This document shows positions 35,048 to 46,410 of a stretch of DNA of 64,000 bases, piece after piece. Each line of letters begins with the position of its first letter. The stretch's first letter is position 1. Under the pieces are notes generated by a model. It saw only the letters and a list, made by a program, of their open reading frames with translations. It was not told the DNA's origin and did not search any database. Both the position numbers and the translations under genes were made by a program. This DNA is from Platanthera guangdongensis (lineage: Eukaryota; Streptophyta; Magnoliopsida; Asparagales; Orchidaceae), in assembly GCA_039583875.1 (NCBI GenBank), contig CM077165.1:64344757-64408756 (forward strand), given 5' to 3'.

Positions 35048-37279
35048 CCGGGTGGTTACTCATGGAAACCATCCAACCAATCATAACGTCCTACACAGAG
35101 CATTCTAGCGGAAGCAGATTAATCAGTTGTAGCAAAGAACCCAGCACTAAAGCATGAATGTCCACTAATACAAAATAGGAATGTTACAAAATACACCAGT
35201 ACAAGCCTTAAGTCCTTACAAAAATTGTTCACTTCATATTACATGTTTTACAAACCACGGCACGCAGGCCGGTCACACGTGAATAAAGCAGTAAACACTT
35301 TGATTAGGCCTTCGAGGGTCGGCTTCGCAAAAGGGCTTTAGCCCGCTATTGACCGCTTGGTCCGGCAGCACCTGCAAATAACAAACCACCGCATGGTGGC
35401 AAAACAAGGCAACTGTCAGCAATGCTGACCAAATTATAACAATCCCGCCCCAACTCGGGGCGTCGATGCTCCTTCCCTGCATTTCATTAGCATAAGCGAG
35501 CAATATATATATAACCATTTCATCACAGACGTTGGCTCGCACGACCACACGCCCCGTGCTCTCAGGGCACATTCTCGGTGAACCGGTCGATGTCACGTCA
35601 ATTAAATCCATAGACATTCCGGACTCACCGCCGCCACTTTGACGGCCAAACCTATGAGCATTTTGTCTTCTTGGCCTGGGTCACGACAATTTAAGCCATT
35701 GACCGCCGAAGACCCTAATCTATACCAACGGCAAGTGCCATGTACCCTTAGGTCTCTTTAACCGAATGACATAGAACGGGTACAGTTCCATCTAACCCGT
35801 GCTCACATCGCAATAATAATTTAAGCCATTTGCGTGGGTCAAACTTCTCCCGAGTCCCGTTTCCATCACAATTCACATAACCCGGTTAAGTTCAAGTTGG
35901 CTCTCAGGCCACCAAGTTGGCAAGATCACGCATCCGCCTAGTTTTCCGGTTGCACCTTTGGGTTAATCCCCAAGGCTCCCTGTTGCAATCTACCGTGTAG
36001 AAAACCCGAAAAACAACCAATAGCACAGAGTCTTCTCCGACATTATGTAATGGAACATCACCGATCCAGACAAACATGTCCGGATAGGCTTCACACATCA
36101 TGTCTATGTCCGTTCTCGCTTACGGACTCTAAACAACGGAGACTTCACATATCTACCAGAAGGAACGCCTCCAACTCACCGCAAACTCGCGAGAGCGGGC
36201 TTCCTATGAAAAGAAGGAGAGCTACTCATGCTTAAGAAGAGAATCGCTACCCTTGCATTCCTCTTTGGCATCATGGAAAAGTAAGCGGATGAAAAGCACC
36301 GCACTAGCTTTGCTTCGGTGGATCCGGAGTCGGCTCGCGATTTGGAGCTTTGAAGCTCCTCCAATGGCCGGATCTAGCTTCCTCTTCCTTCCTTGGCTCT
36401 CCTTTCTTTTAAGATTTAGAAAGAAAACCACTCATGAAAAGTGAGGGTTTCTAAGGCCCAATCCCGGGTATATCCCTTCAGGAACAACCCCCAGCCATTG
36501 GATCATCAATTAAAGAAATGAACGTCTTTGATTCACGACTGAAATGCCCAATCTGGACTGCACACGGCCTGGCACACGCCCGTGTCTAGGGCCGTGTGCC
36601 TCATTCGCCGTCAAAATCGGCTCACCTGGAACAATACACGGGTATCGAACATGCTCGTGTTCGACCTGACACGCCCGTGTTCCACTTGACACGGCCGTGT
36701 GTCTGGCCGTGTACCCCCATCGTTTTTCCCCGAAAACAACCCGAGCACTGCACGGGATCTAGGACACGCCCGTGTCCTTGCCCGTGTCACCTCAACATGC
36801 CTAGGCTCCAGGCCGTGTACACGGTCTCGACACTCGACACTTCGTCGAGCGAAGATCGTCGACCTGACGACACGACCTTAGACACGCCCGTGTCCTAGGC
36901 TGTGTACGTTGTCTCAACAAATCGTCAAGCAAAGTTCGTCGACTTTCGGACGAGTGTCGACACGGGTCGACACGCCCTGCGACACGCCCATATCGTAGGC
37001 CGTGTACCATGTCTCGACACATCGTCGAGCGAAATTCGTCGACCCCCTGGGCCGATCATCGACACGGCCTTGACACGCCCTGCGACACGCCCGTGTCGCA
37101 GGCTGTGTTCTCTGCTCGACGATCGTGGAATCCAAAATCGTCGGCCTCTCGACTAAAACGTCGAACCCAGCCTGACACGCCCTGGGACATGCCCGTGTCC
37201 CAGGCCGTGTGCCTACTGCCAGAACCCAAAACTGGCCCAAAACGTCCCCCGTCGCTCTTTTGAGTTTCAGGGCGTTACA
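35048..37279 (-). repeat. 5' LTR of A, remainder after the C insertion
   Basis: Continues ACAGACCGGGTGG of the LTR and ends GTTACA at 37279, followed by the target duplication TCATC. A palindrome cluster lies at 36560-37210. Confidence 0.92.
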
Positions 37280-38670
37280 TCATCCCTCAGTTTAGCAACT
37301 GATTGATCAACATATTCCTTGAGGGTTATGGTCTGAGCAACTAAGAGTTCTTTGATTTGGTTTAGAAAATCCTCATTGGAGATAGGGGTAGATGAAGTAT
37401 GGCTCATATGAGGAGGTATAACATTCTGAGCAAGGATTTGAGAAGGCTCCCCCTCAACTACAACACCTATAGTTGGAAACATTTCCTTAGCTAAAGTTGC
37501 ATTGACACTACTAATTAAGAAGGTATTGGTATTACCTATAGTGGGTGCAGACTCAACTATTCTGTTGACAACTTGGTCCAAGTTTGTCATAACCATCTGA
37601 TCATGCTCCCCCTTAGACTGAGCAACCTTCTCTGGGCCTGACCTATCAAGATAAGTATCTAAAGATTCAGGATGCTCATGGTTATCTTATGTTGTAGACA
37701 TATTATCAATTGCAGCTATATCAACAGTATCTACCATATCTGCCTCATCTCTTGCAGTAAACTCTTCTTCATTGCCAATCTTTGACACTTGTCCTGACCT
37801 AGTGCTGGCATGGATTTTATCAACAGGCACAACAGTATCCTAGAATTGAATGTTTGCAGAGGATTGAATGTGTGATAAGTCAACCTGCAGACTAATATCA
37901 GCTGTAGAGGATGATCCAAGCTCTGGTTCAGAGCTGGAAGTTCTTTCTTTCTGAGTAGGTTTCTTCTTTATACCCTTAGAGGAGCCCTTTATTCCTGAAG
38001 GTTGGATCATTGGTAGGACCCTAGTGAATCTGTCCAAAATCTTTAAGTCCATTCTTTTTAGGTAGTGAATCTTCACCCCATGTTCCTATTTTAAAGTATC
38101 AGGATTGGTGTTTACTAGGTATAAGGAAAGAATTATGCCCATATTTGGAGAGGTTATACAGTATACTAATCTCTAATAGATGAGAGAAGACCATGAGGTC
38201 TTTCTATTCAGGATAATTCTGGTCATGATATCAAACACGGACCTGGAGATAATGTCATGCTATAGTTTTCCTCTCTTATTGAAGAATTTCCTTTTAAGAG
38301 ACCCAAATTTGGCCTCATTGTATCCACACCATCTGAGAGCACTATCTCTGTCCATGACGGCGGGCACTTCTTCCTCGCTAGGGTTGACGAAGGATATATG
38401 AAGGGTCTTTCCTAGTCTCTTAGGGCTTACCTTTATTTTGATATCTTCAAACTTAGACTTAAGAGAGTTTTGAGAGGAGGACACTTTAATGTTTGAGAAG
38501 AATTCTACTAACTCCTTCTTAAGAATGGTGAACGGTTCAGACATTATGTACTCCAGGCCTGTGATTTCAATCATCCTTATCACTGCTTTAATCTCTGGAG
38601 AGGCATGACTGAATCTATCTCTCATAATTCTGTATCCTTATTGGAGCTCATAGATGACATTTAGCGCCAT
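37280..38670 (-). pseudogene. Env-like third ORF of D, N-terminal part
   Basis: The frame opens at ATG 38670 (MALNVIYELQ) and meets TAA at codon 11, then continues in the same frame with SPEIKAVIRMIEITGLEYIMSEP, a region resembling the opening of the env-like protein of J. After further nonsense codons near 38260, 38075 and 37840 comes a Ser/Thr-rich stretch and TNLDQVVNRIVES, reaching the A insertion at 37280. The gene resumes at 21383. A TATA box lies about 100 nt before the ATG. Function is unknown. Confidence 0.68.
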
Positions 38671-39299
38671 TGAGACAGTGCGACAAGATGCTGAGAGGGT
38701 TTCAGTCTCGACAGCTAGGGTTAAGGATTTTAAAGAGTTGATTTGCTTTTCTTTTCTTGTCGCCTTTCTATTTATACCAAAAAGGTTCAATTATCAATTA
38801 AGCATTTTAGCCTAAAACTTATACATTTCGTTTTAAACGGGTTGCGTTACGCTTCCTTTTATAAAATAGGCTATTTAGTGCTTTGATTTTTCTACCTCTC
38901 AGCTTTTCTTCTAACTATTCAATGCATGTTTAATTTGTGGCTTCCCTTACTGATTGGATGTACAATCTATTTGACTTAATAAAAATTTTATTAGTTTTAA
39001 ATAGACGGGGACCTAACATGTTAATGAGCCTGTTCTATTGGCACTCCAATTTATGCATTGGTTTATCTTAAAGCTTGCTAATAAGTTATTTGAATTTTAG
39101 AATAAAGCCTACAAAAATTAACAATGTAGATAATTAAATCACTGTTTTCTATTTGTTGTGCTTGATTAGGTTCAGCCTAAGCACATCTAACATAACTAAC
39201 AATTAGCCAACTTAAACTCTATATAGGAGAGAGAGTTTTATCTTGAGCCTTGCTTTCTCTAGCTTTTGAGGATTACATTCTTGACAGCCTCAACCTTAA
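38671..39299 (-). other. Non-coding spacer before the env-like gene of D
   Basis: AT-rich spacer between the protease remnant and the env-like ATG. Where integrase, RT and RNase H (about 3 kb) should be, nothing is found, so pol has been deleted or never captured. It contains a candidate internal TATA box. Confidence 0.65.
38768..38776 (-). promoter_or_regulatory. Candidate internal TATA box upstream of D env-like gene
   Basis: Minus-strand TATAAATAG, about 100 nt before the ATG at 38670. J has TATAAAAT 114 nt before its env-like ATG. A separate promoter for this gene is an inference. Confidence 0.4.
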
Positions 39300-39480
39300 T
39301 TTGTTACTTTTCCTGGAGCATATTCCTAGAGCAACTATCCTGTCCCAGACATTTGCCTGGAACACCCATTGTCCAAAAACCAAGTCAAAATTGGACAGGT
39401 ACTTGGACTATCCTGCAAAATAGAATTCATTTACCCTTAGGCACCCAATGATAATTATGTCCTATGTTCTTATTAGCATT
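39300..39480 (-). pseudogene. Protease remnant of D
   Basis: Minus-strand codons around 39358-39375 read WFLDNGCSRQMSG, the Copia protease site (normally WYLDSGCSRHMTG) with Ser changed to Asn next to the catalytic Asp. In-frame stops follow. Beyond it pol is missing. It continues directly from the end of gag. Confidence 0.65.
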
Positions 39481-41704
39481 ATAAAACATCTACCCAATAT
39501 CTGCCTGGACTAAGCACCTTTATGTCCACTAGACATGTTCAGGTTGTGCCAACAATCAATAGCAAAATTACCCACCTTCCCATAGCACCAACATCTATGA
39601 ATGTTATACCTTCTCTTCAGGACAGCACAGAATTGTTATCCATGAGTGAAGTGAGCAGCTCTAGATTTTGCTGGATGAGCATAGCATGGTGCTGCTTCTT
39701 TCTTCCTGAGTGAAGGTGCTAAAGATCTAAATACACATGGTCTAGAATGGGCCAATAATATTTTTGGAGCCTTCCATTTAGTGGACTCTTTCATCTCTTT
39801 AGATAAAGGTTACTTAGATCCAAATCTAAATAACTTATCCTTAGGATTCTGGCTAGAGTGGACAACATCACAACTTCTAAGATCATGTGTCTTTACCCCA
39901 CTGGTAGAGCACACATTAGATTGGTCCTTGAGAGAAGATCCAACCTTGACAGTTCTAGAAGGTGAATATGTCTTTTGAAACACTATATTCTTATCAGGGA
40001 ATTCAGAATTGAATTGATGATTGATGTGATTAATGCCCATCTTCTCAGGGACTTGGCAGGTTGCAGCTTTTGGCAACTGAACCTGTGACTGAGAAGGTTT
40101 AATCACAATCCCCAACCTCTCTGTGAACTTTTGTTTCAGATATCTAATATGCTTTTTCTTCTCTTCGAGAAGCAAAGTCTAACACTCAATACATTTCTTG
40201 ATTTCAGACATCTCATGACTTTTCTTATAGAATTCAATAGATTTATTGTTATAAAGAGTTTTATAAGGCATTAGGACTTCAATCTCCTTGGCTTGCCTTT
40301 TAGCAAGAATTCTGCTCTTCTTTAGAGCATCTAGGAGTAGTCCATACTTGTCAATCAATTGATTGACATCAGTCTCAGATTCTGAGCAATCGTTATCATA
40401 GGATGAAGATGCACCAGTATCTGGATTGGTCTCATAGTCAGAGGAAGATGCATAATTGAAAATAGTTTGTGCCTTGATTGATTCTGAATCTAGCTGACAT
40501 CTTTCTTCTTAAGTCATTGCCATCATACCATGGCATCCATAGTCTTCTTCATCCTCCTCATTGTCACTGTCTGAGTGTGACAGAGGGGCCCTGATTCCTA
40601 TCATGGCAACATGATATTTCTCCTCTTCTTCTGGATCAGCAGTAACAGATATCAGCCCTATATAAGCTTCTTCCTCTTCATCTTTAAATTCTGATGAGGA
40701 AGAATCTGTCTAGCTTCTCTCCTTCTTAGTCATAAAGGACTTATCCTTATTCTTGTCCTTGTTGTGATGGTGATGCTTTTTCTTCTTCTTTTCATCTTCT
40801 TCCTTTTTTTGACTGGGCAGTCAGTAATGACATGCATAGCCTTGCTGCAACAATAACAGATAACATTAGAAGAATTTTGTTTACAAGTTTTAGGGACATA
40901 CCTATCATCCTTGGATGACTTCTTGTGATAAGAGGATGAAGATGGCCTGCTCTTCCAGTCCTTCTTCTTTATGAGCTTCTGAAATTGCTTGGAGAAGGCA
41001 GCTAGATCTTTATCAGACATGTGGTTGTCTGATAAGCTTGGTACAAAATTTTCTGAGGTAGATTCAGCTTCCCTCCTTGGTGGTGAGGGGTCTTTCTTCT
41101 GCTTTTTCCTGTGGCTTCTGCCTTGAATGCCATAAATTTGTCCTTGGACTTGAATTGGCTACTCTTCTCCTCTTCCTGTCTAGCAGCCAGCTGCATTTCA
41201 TAGGACTGCAGCTTTGCATAGAGTGTTGGTGGAGGAGTGTTTGCTACCTTAGCCATTTCCATAATGACACAAATCTTGGTGTCCCAATCTCTAGTGAGAG
41301 ATGTAAGGAACTTGTCATTCATCTCATAGTTATTGAAGACCCTACAATAGGTTCTTAGTTCATTGACTATCCTAAAGAAACTTTCAAAATAGTCAGCAAC
41401 TTTTTCAGACTTGCTTTGCCTGAAGGCCTCATACTCCTGATTGAGCATGGACTTTCTATCATCTCTAACTTCCTCAGAGCCTTCCATGTAGACCACAAGG
41501 GTGTCCCACATTTCCTTGGAGTTCTTGCAGTGTACAAGATTTTGGAAGGTTGAGTCATCAATGGCACTGGCTATAATATTTTGTGCCCTTTTGTCCATGG
41601 TGGATAGAATCACTTCATCTCTATCCAATTCTGAATATGCCTTAGTCACTCTCACAATTGGATCTATGGTGGAAGCCTTTGTGGGAACAAAAGGACCTTC
41701 CACT
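39481..41704 (-). pseudogene. Long Sirevirus-type gag of D, N-terminus missing
   Basis: Minus-strand gag of about 740 codons in broken frames. The open frame 41002-41703 carries the Copia gag domain (RAQNIIASAIDDSTFQNLVHC, MWDTLVVYMEGS, TSLTRDWDTKICVIM). A shifted frame has a knuckle, CYCCSKAMHVITDC, near 40850. Next come acidic and coiled-coil stretches (40200-40720; LLEEKKKHIRYLKQKF) and, near 39550-39590, a second, degenerate knuckle with Asn for the ligand His. A gag with a long coiled-coil tail is typical of Sireviruses. The first 50-60 codons, the leader and the primer site are lost. The gag instead meets a 46-bp filler at 41705. Confidence 0.75.
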
Positions 41705-41750
41705 ACTGTTAGACACGATTCCCGGGTTTCGGGATGAACTGGCCGGTGAA
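41705..41750. other. 46-bp filler between gag and LTR of D
   Basis: Sequence with GATTCCCGGGTTTCGGG that is neither gag nor LTR and replaces the leader. Similar GATTCCCAGGCGGG sequence occurs just beyond the other end of the LTR (43889-43905), which hints at repair or at a second integration event. Confidence 0.45.
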
Positions 41751-43876
41751 TGTTATTTAACTTAAGGTTAGCTAATCACCTAGAGGGGGGGTCAATATGT
41801 GTTTGAGGTTTTCTTAGTTCTTTTGCTGATCTTTAAGATGATCTATCTAGAGCTTGTCCTTAGCACCTGCAATAAATCAGAAAACAAGAACACAGCAAAC
41901 ACACAAAGATTTATAATGGATCCCTAATTGGGTACATCCACTTTCCCTCCCACGTATCCAACTTATGTGTTGGAGTAGGCACAAACTCCACCAATAAGCT
42001 CCTCAGAGCTTACACCTTAAGCCCTCAGCCATATACACAGATTCTTCACTGAATACAAACTCAGAACCACAAGGGTTCCTACCTTAGGGCCGTGTAGAGC
42101 TCCTACAGCTCAGTGATACACTAATCACCTACCTCAGCATTATTTCTTAGGCCTACAACTCAGGCTCTTCAGCCCTACAGCTTCAGGCACACAACCCAAC
42201 TCTCAGAGTGTTGCAACACTCCTACAACTCAGTACCCTTCCAGGTAACAATAGCTCTACCTCCTCCAAGGCATACAACTCAGTGACACACTTGTCACCTA
42301 TAACTTAGTGACTCTCCAGTCACCTACCTTAGGCACAAGGCCCAACACTCAGGATGGCATGATGCTCTACCTTAGATCCACACTTGGATCCTAACTCAGA
42401 GAGCAACACTCTCCTACCTTAGGAAATTAAGCCCTACAACTCAGATCCACACTTGGATCCTACCTCAGTACCCTAATAGGGCACCTACCTTAGTGACTAA
42501 TTAGTCACCTACCTCAGTCACAAAGTGCCATACACTCAGATTCAGATAAACTGAATCCTACAAGAAGAGAATACAAAATGTTAAAAAAAAATGAAACAAT
42601 TGACTCAGAGATAAGTCTATGAGTCTACCTTACTGGACTGAGCAGATATCAGTCCAACACTTTTACCATAGAAGGAATTGTTCCTCTTCTACAACTAACT
42701 ATTTTCTGCTGTACAGATGAACAGCTATCAGCTTGCTGAATGGATGAATTAGCTTTTTTGTTTTTAAAAAAACTATCTTGCTGAGCTTGAAGAGCTTCAG
42801 CTATCTTCCTTTACCTTTCAGGCTAACTCTAATGTGCTTGAGCTTTTAAGCTTGATGGAGAAGAAGAAGTCCAGCCGTCTTTAGTTTTCTCTTGTATTTT
42901 CTGCGTTTGTTCTCCGTCGTTATTTTTATTTTCGTTGCCCTAATCCTTTTTATTTTTCCTTCTTATATACGTTGATTTGAATCAACAACACAATTATATG
43001 TGGGCCCATCCAAGGATTGGTGAGCCCCACCTTCTTCAAAAAAGGACAAAGCACAACACCACTGCAGCTTTCCCGCAACGGCTACATGTAAGTTGACTTT
43101 GATGACGTCAGCAATGGTCATCACCATCTGGAATTAGAAAATATTGTAGAAATCCATAAAGTGTTGAGTAATGTTAAGTCACTCAACGACATCTGTCTTG
43201 GCACTCAACGCTTCTAGACTTATGAATTTTCACTGGATGCGTCTCAACGGCTCTGTCTCAGCGTTCTCACTGGTTCTTATTAATTGCTGAGACAAGCTTC
43301 TATCTCAGCGCTCTCTGTCTTAGGGATCTCAGCATTTTTAGCGCTTTATTCTTAACTGCGGAGAAAACCTTCTGTCTCAGTGCTTTCTTCTCAGTGGTCT
43401 CAACACTTTCTTCTTAAATGCTTAGACAACCTTCTGTCTCAGCTCTTTCTTCAAAGCGGTCCCAACGCTTTCATCTCAGCCATCTCAATGCTTTCTTCTC
43501 AGCAATCTCAGCTGTCTCAGTGCGTTTTGCCTTAATAATTTTTTCTGGCTTTATCTGCATTCGACGATCTGTAGGCTAAGCTCGACGAACTCTGATCTTC
43601 TCAGTGGTGTCAGCGCTTTTTGCCTTAGTCAATTTTTCTGGCTTTAGCGCTACAAGTGTTGAGTTGAGCTCGACGAATTGCACCCTGAGCTCGACGAACT
43701 ACAAGATGAGCTCGAAGAACTTTGAGTTTACCACCAAACTCATCTTCTTCACCTGTCCAATCAAGGACTACCTGCATGCAAGAACTAGAGTATATATCAA
43801 ATACATTATGCTCCTTAGCATGATTGGAGATGTCTCTTCAAATCCTGAGGAACATTGTAGTGCATAAATCCCAACA
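41751..43876 (-). repeat. 5' LTR of Copia D (complete)
   Basis: 2.13 kb, from TGTTATTTAACTTAAGG to CATAAATCCCAACA. The inner end shares CTAGAGGGGGG with LTR H and, inverted, with J. A TATA-like box (TATAAATC, minus) is near 41909. An array of varied hairpins occupies 42061-42560 and CTGTCTCAG and GAGCTCGACGAA repeats occupy 43190-43725. No clean target duplication is visible. Confidence 0.82.
42061..42560. repeat. Array of ~20 non-identical hairpins with constant spacers in LTR D
   Basis: Units of about 20-26 nt alternate between a near-constant spacer (CCTACCTYAG or CCTACAACTCAG) and a dyad that differs each time. Examples: AGTGTTGCAACACT at 42207-42220; GTGAC/GTCAC at 42282-42297 and 42308-42323; GATCC/GGATC at 42375-42390 and 42444-42459; GTGACTAATTAGTCAC at 42493-42508; GATTCAG/CTGAATC at 42539-42557. 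A few units show only weak symmetry. Confidence 0.82.
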
Positions 43877-44321
43877 GTCGGTTCCCCGATTCCCAGGCGG
43901 GCCAATAGAATAATGAGATAAATAGCTGTCCGGACAGGATGGGAGGCCGGTCAGCAGTCCGAGCAGTCCCACCGGCCGATTCGATCCGGTTTTTTAAAGC
44001 TTGGGTTAAATCATTATGAAATAAGTCTCAGTTTATCTTTATTTTAGATAAGTTTCTCATCCTTAATTCAATTTTGATTTCAGTCTCTTTTAATATTTCT
44101 CTTAAATATTTGACATCAAATTAGCAAAACCATAATTATTTTAAAAATAACTACATCATGGGCAGTCGGAGAAGGAAGTGTAACTGTATTGTTTGAAAAA
44201 TAACATCTCTTGGTATGAGTACATTCCCAAAAGCTTATCCTCTTCTCTGCGAAGTTTTAGTTTCAGTGTCCCTTTCGGATTGTTGAAACTGTTGAAATTT
44301 CACAAGATGAGCAGGAGATAT
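43877..44321 (-). other. Unassigned segment, possibly leader of an F-family element
   Basis: Borders LTR D on the left and a primer-site-like sequence on the right. It has GC-rich dyads (CTGTCCGGACAG near 43927; GGCCGG/CCGGCC near 43948-43977) and then AT-rich sequence. No open frame is supported. Confidence 0.4.
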
Positions 44322-44332
44322 CTCTGATACCA
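44322..44332 (-). other. Primer-site-like sequence left of LTR F
   Basis: Minus-strand TGGTATCAGAG, a match to initiator-Met tRNA, directly against the left end of LTR F. The right end of the same LTR abuts a polypurine tract. The LTR may therefore be shared by two F-family interiors in tandem. Confidence 0.5.
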
Positions 44333-45016
44333 AGTAAAACTTTCAGAGCTATCAAGCTGTCAACTTAATCATGCGGAAAGCAGGAACCAGGCACAGAAAC
44401 ACTCCAACCATAAACTGAGCTAAGTAAATTATAGACAACAGAAGGAAACCACAAATCTTGTATTATCAACTTTCTTCATTACAAGGCAAGACATACATGA
44501 CGAGACATGATTTCACCGAGTACAAGGGAGAAACAAACAAGCAAACAAGAATCTTCAAGCCGGGCGGACTGCCTCAGAGATGGCTGAGTCCGTCGAGTCA
44601 ACAGAAACTGCCATGCCGCCGCTGCACCACACTGATCTACGCAGTCCGCGAAGTTGGTGGACAACACGTTATTCTGCTGAACGACTGCTCTGCAAGCTAC
44701 CGCCGAACTGAAAGAACAGACCTCCTAGGCCGCGAAGATTAGCAGATGGGTTATTGAACGAAATTGCTAAAGGAGAGAAGACTGGCTGGCCGCAAATGTG
44801 ACATGCTGTAAACCTACCGATTATTAACCGCAAGCTCCACTGTTCCCTGACCGTAGTCAGAATAAGACTCTTGGCTTATCAGTGCTAGCCGCACAACCTG
44901 CAAACAGCAACTAGGTAAACCTTCTCAATCCGAACGGACAAGAAATCCGAGGCCGCCGCAATTAACCCACGCTCAACTTACTATTCTTTCAATTACTTTT
45001 GATATGACGAGGGGTC

Positions 45017-45025
45017 CTATTTATA
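45017..45025 (-). promoter_or_regulatory. TATA box of LTR F
   Basis: Minus-strand TATAAATAG, about 170 nt downstream of the 111-bp tandem repeat. Confidence 0.6.
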
Positions 45026-45191
45026 GGCACGGAGAGGAGTGTGGTCACCACCATAGTGGATAGAATCACCACCCTAGCCCACAGCTAACACAAAGCAGTC
45101 TTCCCAGTACTCAAGGAAAAAGCCGGACACCAGCCAATTTGCCAGGCACTAAGGCAAGAAGCTAGACTGCAACCCTGCAGACACATCACCA

Positions 45192-45416
45192 GTCTGCATG
45201 CTGCAGCGGACACTGCACCAGCCCGCAATGCAAGTCCACGACCAACCAGCACAAACCACCAAGTCACTAACGGACAATGCGGACTCTACGAACACTGTAC
45301 TAGTCCGCATGCTGCAGCGGACACCGCACCAGACCGCAACACAAGTCCACGACCAACAGGCACAAATTGCCCGGTCAACTAGAGGACATTGCGGACTCTG
45401 CGATCAACCTGGACTA
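45192..45416. repeat. 111-bp tandem duplication with GTCCGC/GCGGAC dyads in LTR F
   Basis: Units at 45192-45302 and 45303-45416 both begin GTCYGCATGCTGCAGCGGAC, an inverted repeat with arms GTCCGC and GCGGAC (first unit one mismatch). Both contain AAGTCCACGACCAAC and end in GCGGACTCTRCG. Half-sites GCGGAC and GTCCGC recur to 45510. Confidence 0.88.
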
Positions 45417-45832
45417 GTCACAGATTGTGACCAAGTCCAGCAATCAGTGAACCTCTGGCGCGAGCTAACGGATAAGAATCCAGACCGCCAGCTCCCAAGA
45501 CAGTCCGCCAACCACGAACTCCACGGATATCACCAACCACTCCACAAGAGATCAAGGGCACGGGCCAATGCTAATATCGTGATCTCCATACCCAGTCCTC
45601 CATAATCAGACACCCGCGAACTCAAAAAGAGTCTGCCACTTCCCGCGGATATACCACCTATCCTCACGGTTACTTTAGGGCTCAACAAATAGCAGAACAA
45701 GCTGAACAAGCTGGTCGCCATCACTAGGCCGCAACCTCAGACCGCCCAGGCCACACCATTAGTTCGTCAAATTCCACCCAGGCCGCGTGGTCTTCTTGAT
45801 CAACCCCCACTTTCACTTCATAATTTCCAACG

Positions 45833-46410
45833 CTCTCCCTTGAAGTGAGAAGTAGTGATTAAACCCAGCAGTCCCCATAACCGTATAAATGGCACCTTCG
45901 ACAACAGCTTCGTGAAGATGTCCGTGATGTTGTCCTCACTCCGCACATGCTCCACCATAAGAGATCCCTCCAACATCTTCTCCTGAATGAAGTGGTGCTC
46001 AATCTCTATTTGCTTGGTCCGTGCGTGACAAACTCAATTATGCATTCTCATTGTCACCGTACGGCAGAGTTGGACCGTGCAGTTCTTCATAGGCGTCGTC
46101 TACTATTCTCCTGAGCTAGATGGCTTCCCGAGCTGCCAAGGTCGAAGCCTTGTACTCTGCTTCTGTAGTGGAGATGGAAACCAAGTCTTGCTTGTTGCTA
46201 CACCAAGAGATATTGGTTAATCCACATGTGAAGACATAATCAGATGTTGACTTCCGGTCGTCTGAATCTCCCCCATAATCAACATCTGAGTGTCCTTGAA
46301 GAATGAAACCCGTGTATATCCTGTAAAGGAGACCCATTTCAGAAGTGGACTTCACATATTTCAAAATGTTACTTGCCGCCATAAGATGAGGCTTCCTGGG
46401 TTCCACCATA
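45833..46410 (-). pseudogene. RNase H C-terminal part of Copia F
   Basis: Minus-strand codons read YVKSTSEMGLLY, DYGGDSDDRKSTSDYVF, ISTTEAEYKASTLAAREAI, then the C-terminal IEIEHHFIQEKM and DIFTKLL regions, ending at the polypurine tract. The frame joins the right part across J at RPDIAYVVGRVSRYM/VEPRKPH with only the CCATA target duplicated. Stops occur near 46030-46115. Style and motifs fit the Tork/Tnt1 group. Confidence 0.82.
46406..46410. other. Left target-site duplication of J
   Basis: CCATA, repeated at 58438-58442 directly after the 3' LTR. Confidence 0.93.

Larger units (their letters stand above)
21384..37279 (-). mobile_element. Ty3 chromovirus A (Tekay-like), complete, holding nested element C
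   Basis: The element runs leftward: 5' LTR 28598-37279 (split by C), primer site, gag, protease-RT-RNase H, integrase with chromodomain-like tail, polypurine tract, 3' LTR 21384-23710. The 5-bp duplication TCATC flanks it (21379-21383 and 37280-37284). Its termini are TGTAAC and GTTACA. Gag has a frameshift before its knuckle and integrase a frameshift at 24540, so the copy is not autonomous. It sits in the env-like gene of D. The internal region without C is about 4.9 kb. Confidence 0.93.
44333..45832 (-). repeat. LTR of Tork-like Copia F
   Basis: About 1.5 kb. The right end, TTTCCAACG, is followed by the minus-strand polypurine tract CTTCAAGGGAGAG, and the pol end of F begins next to it. 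Both terminal dinucleotides are decayed (AG for TG, CG for CA), consistent with age. A TATAAATAG box is at 45017-45025 (minus) and a tandem duplication at 45192-45416 lies upstream of it. Confidence 0.65.

Noticed and set aside
42061..42560. CRISPR-like repeat-spacer array
   Set aside because: The constant part is only 10-12 nt, the variable parts are palindromes, no cas gene is near, and the array lies in a plant retrotransposon LTR.
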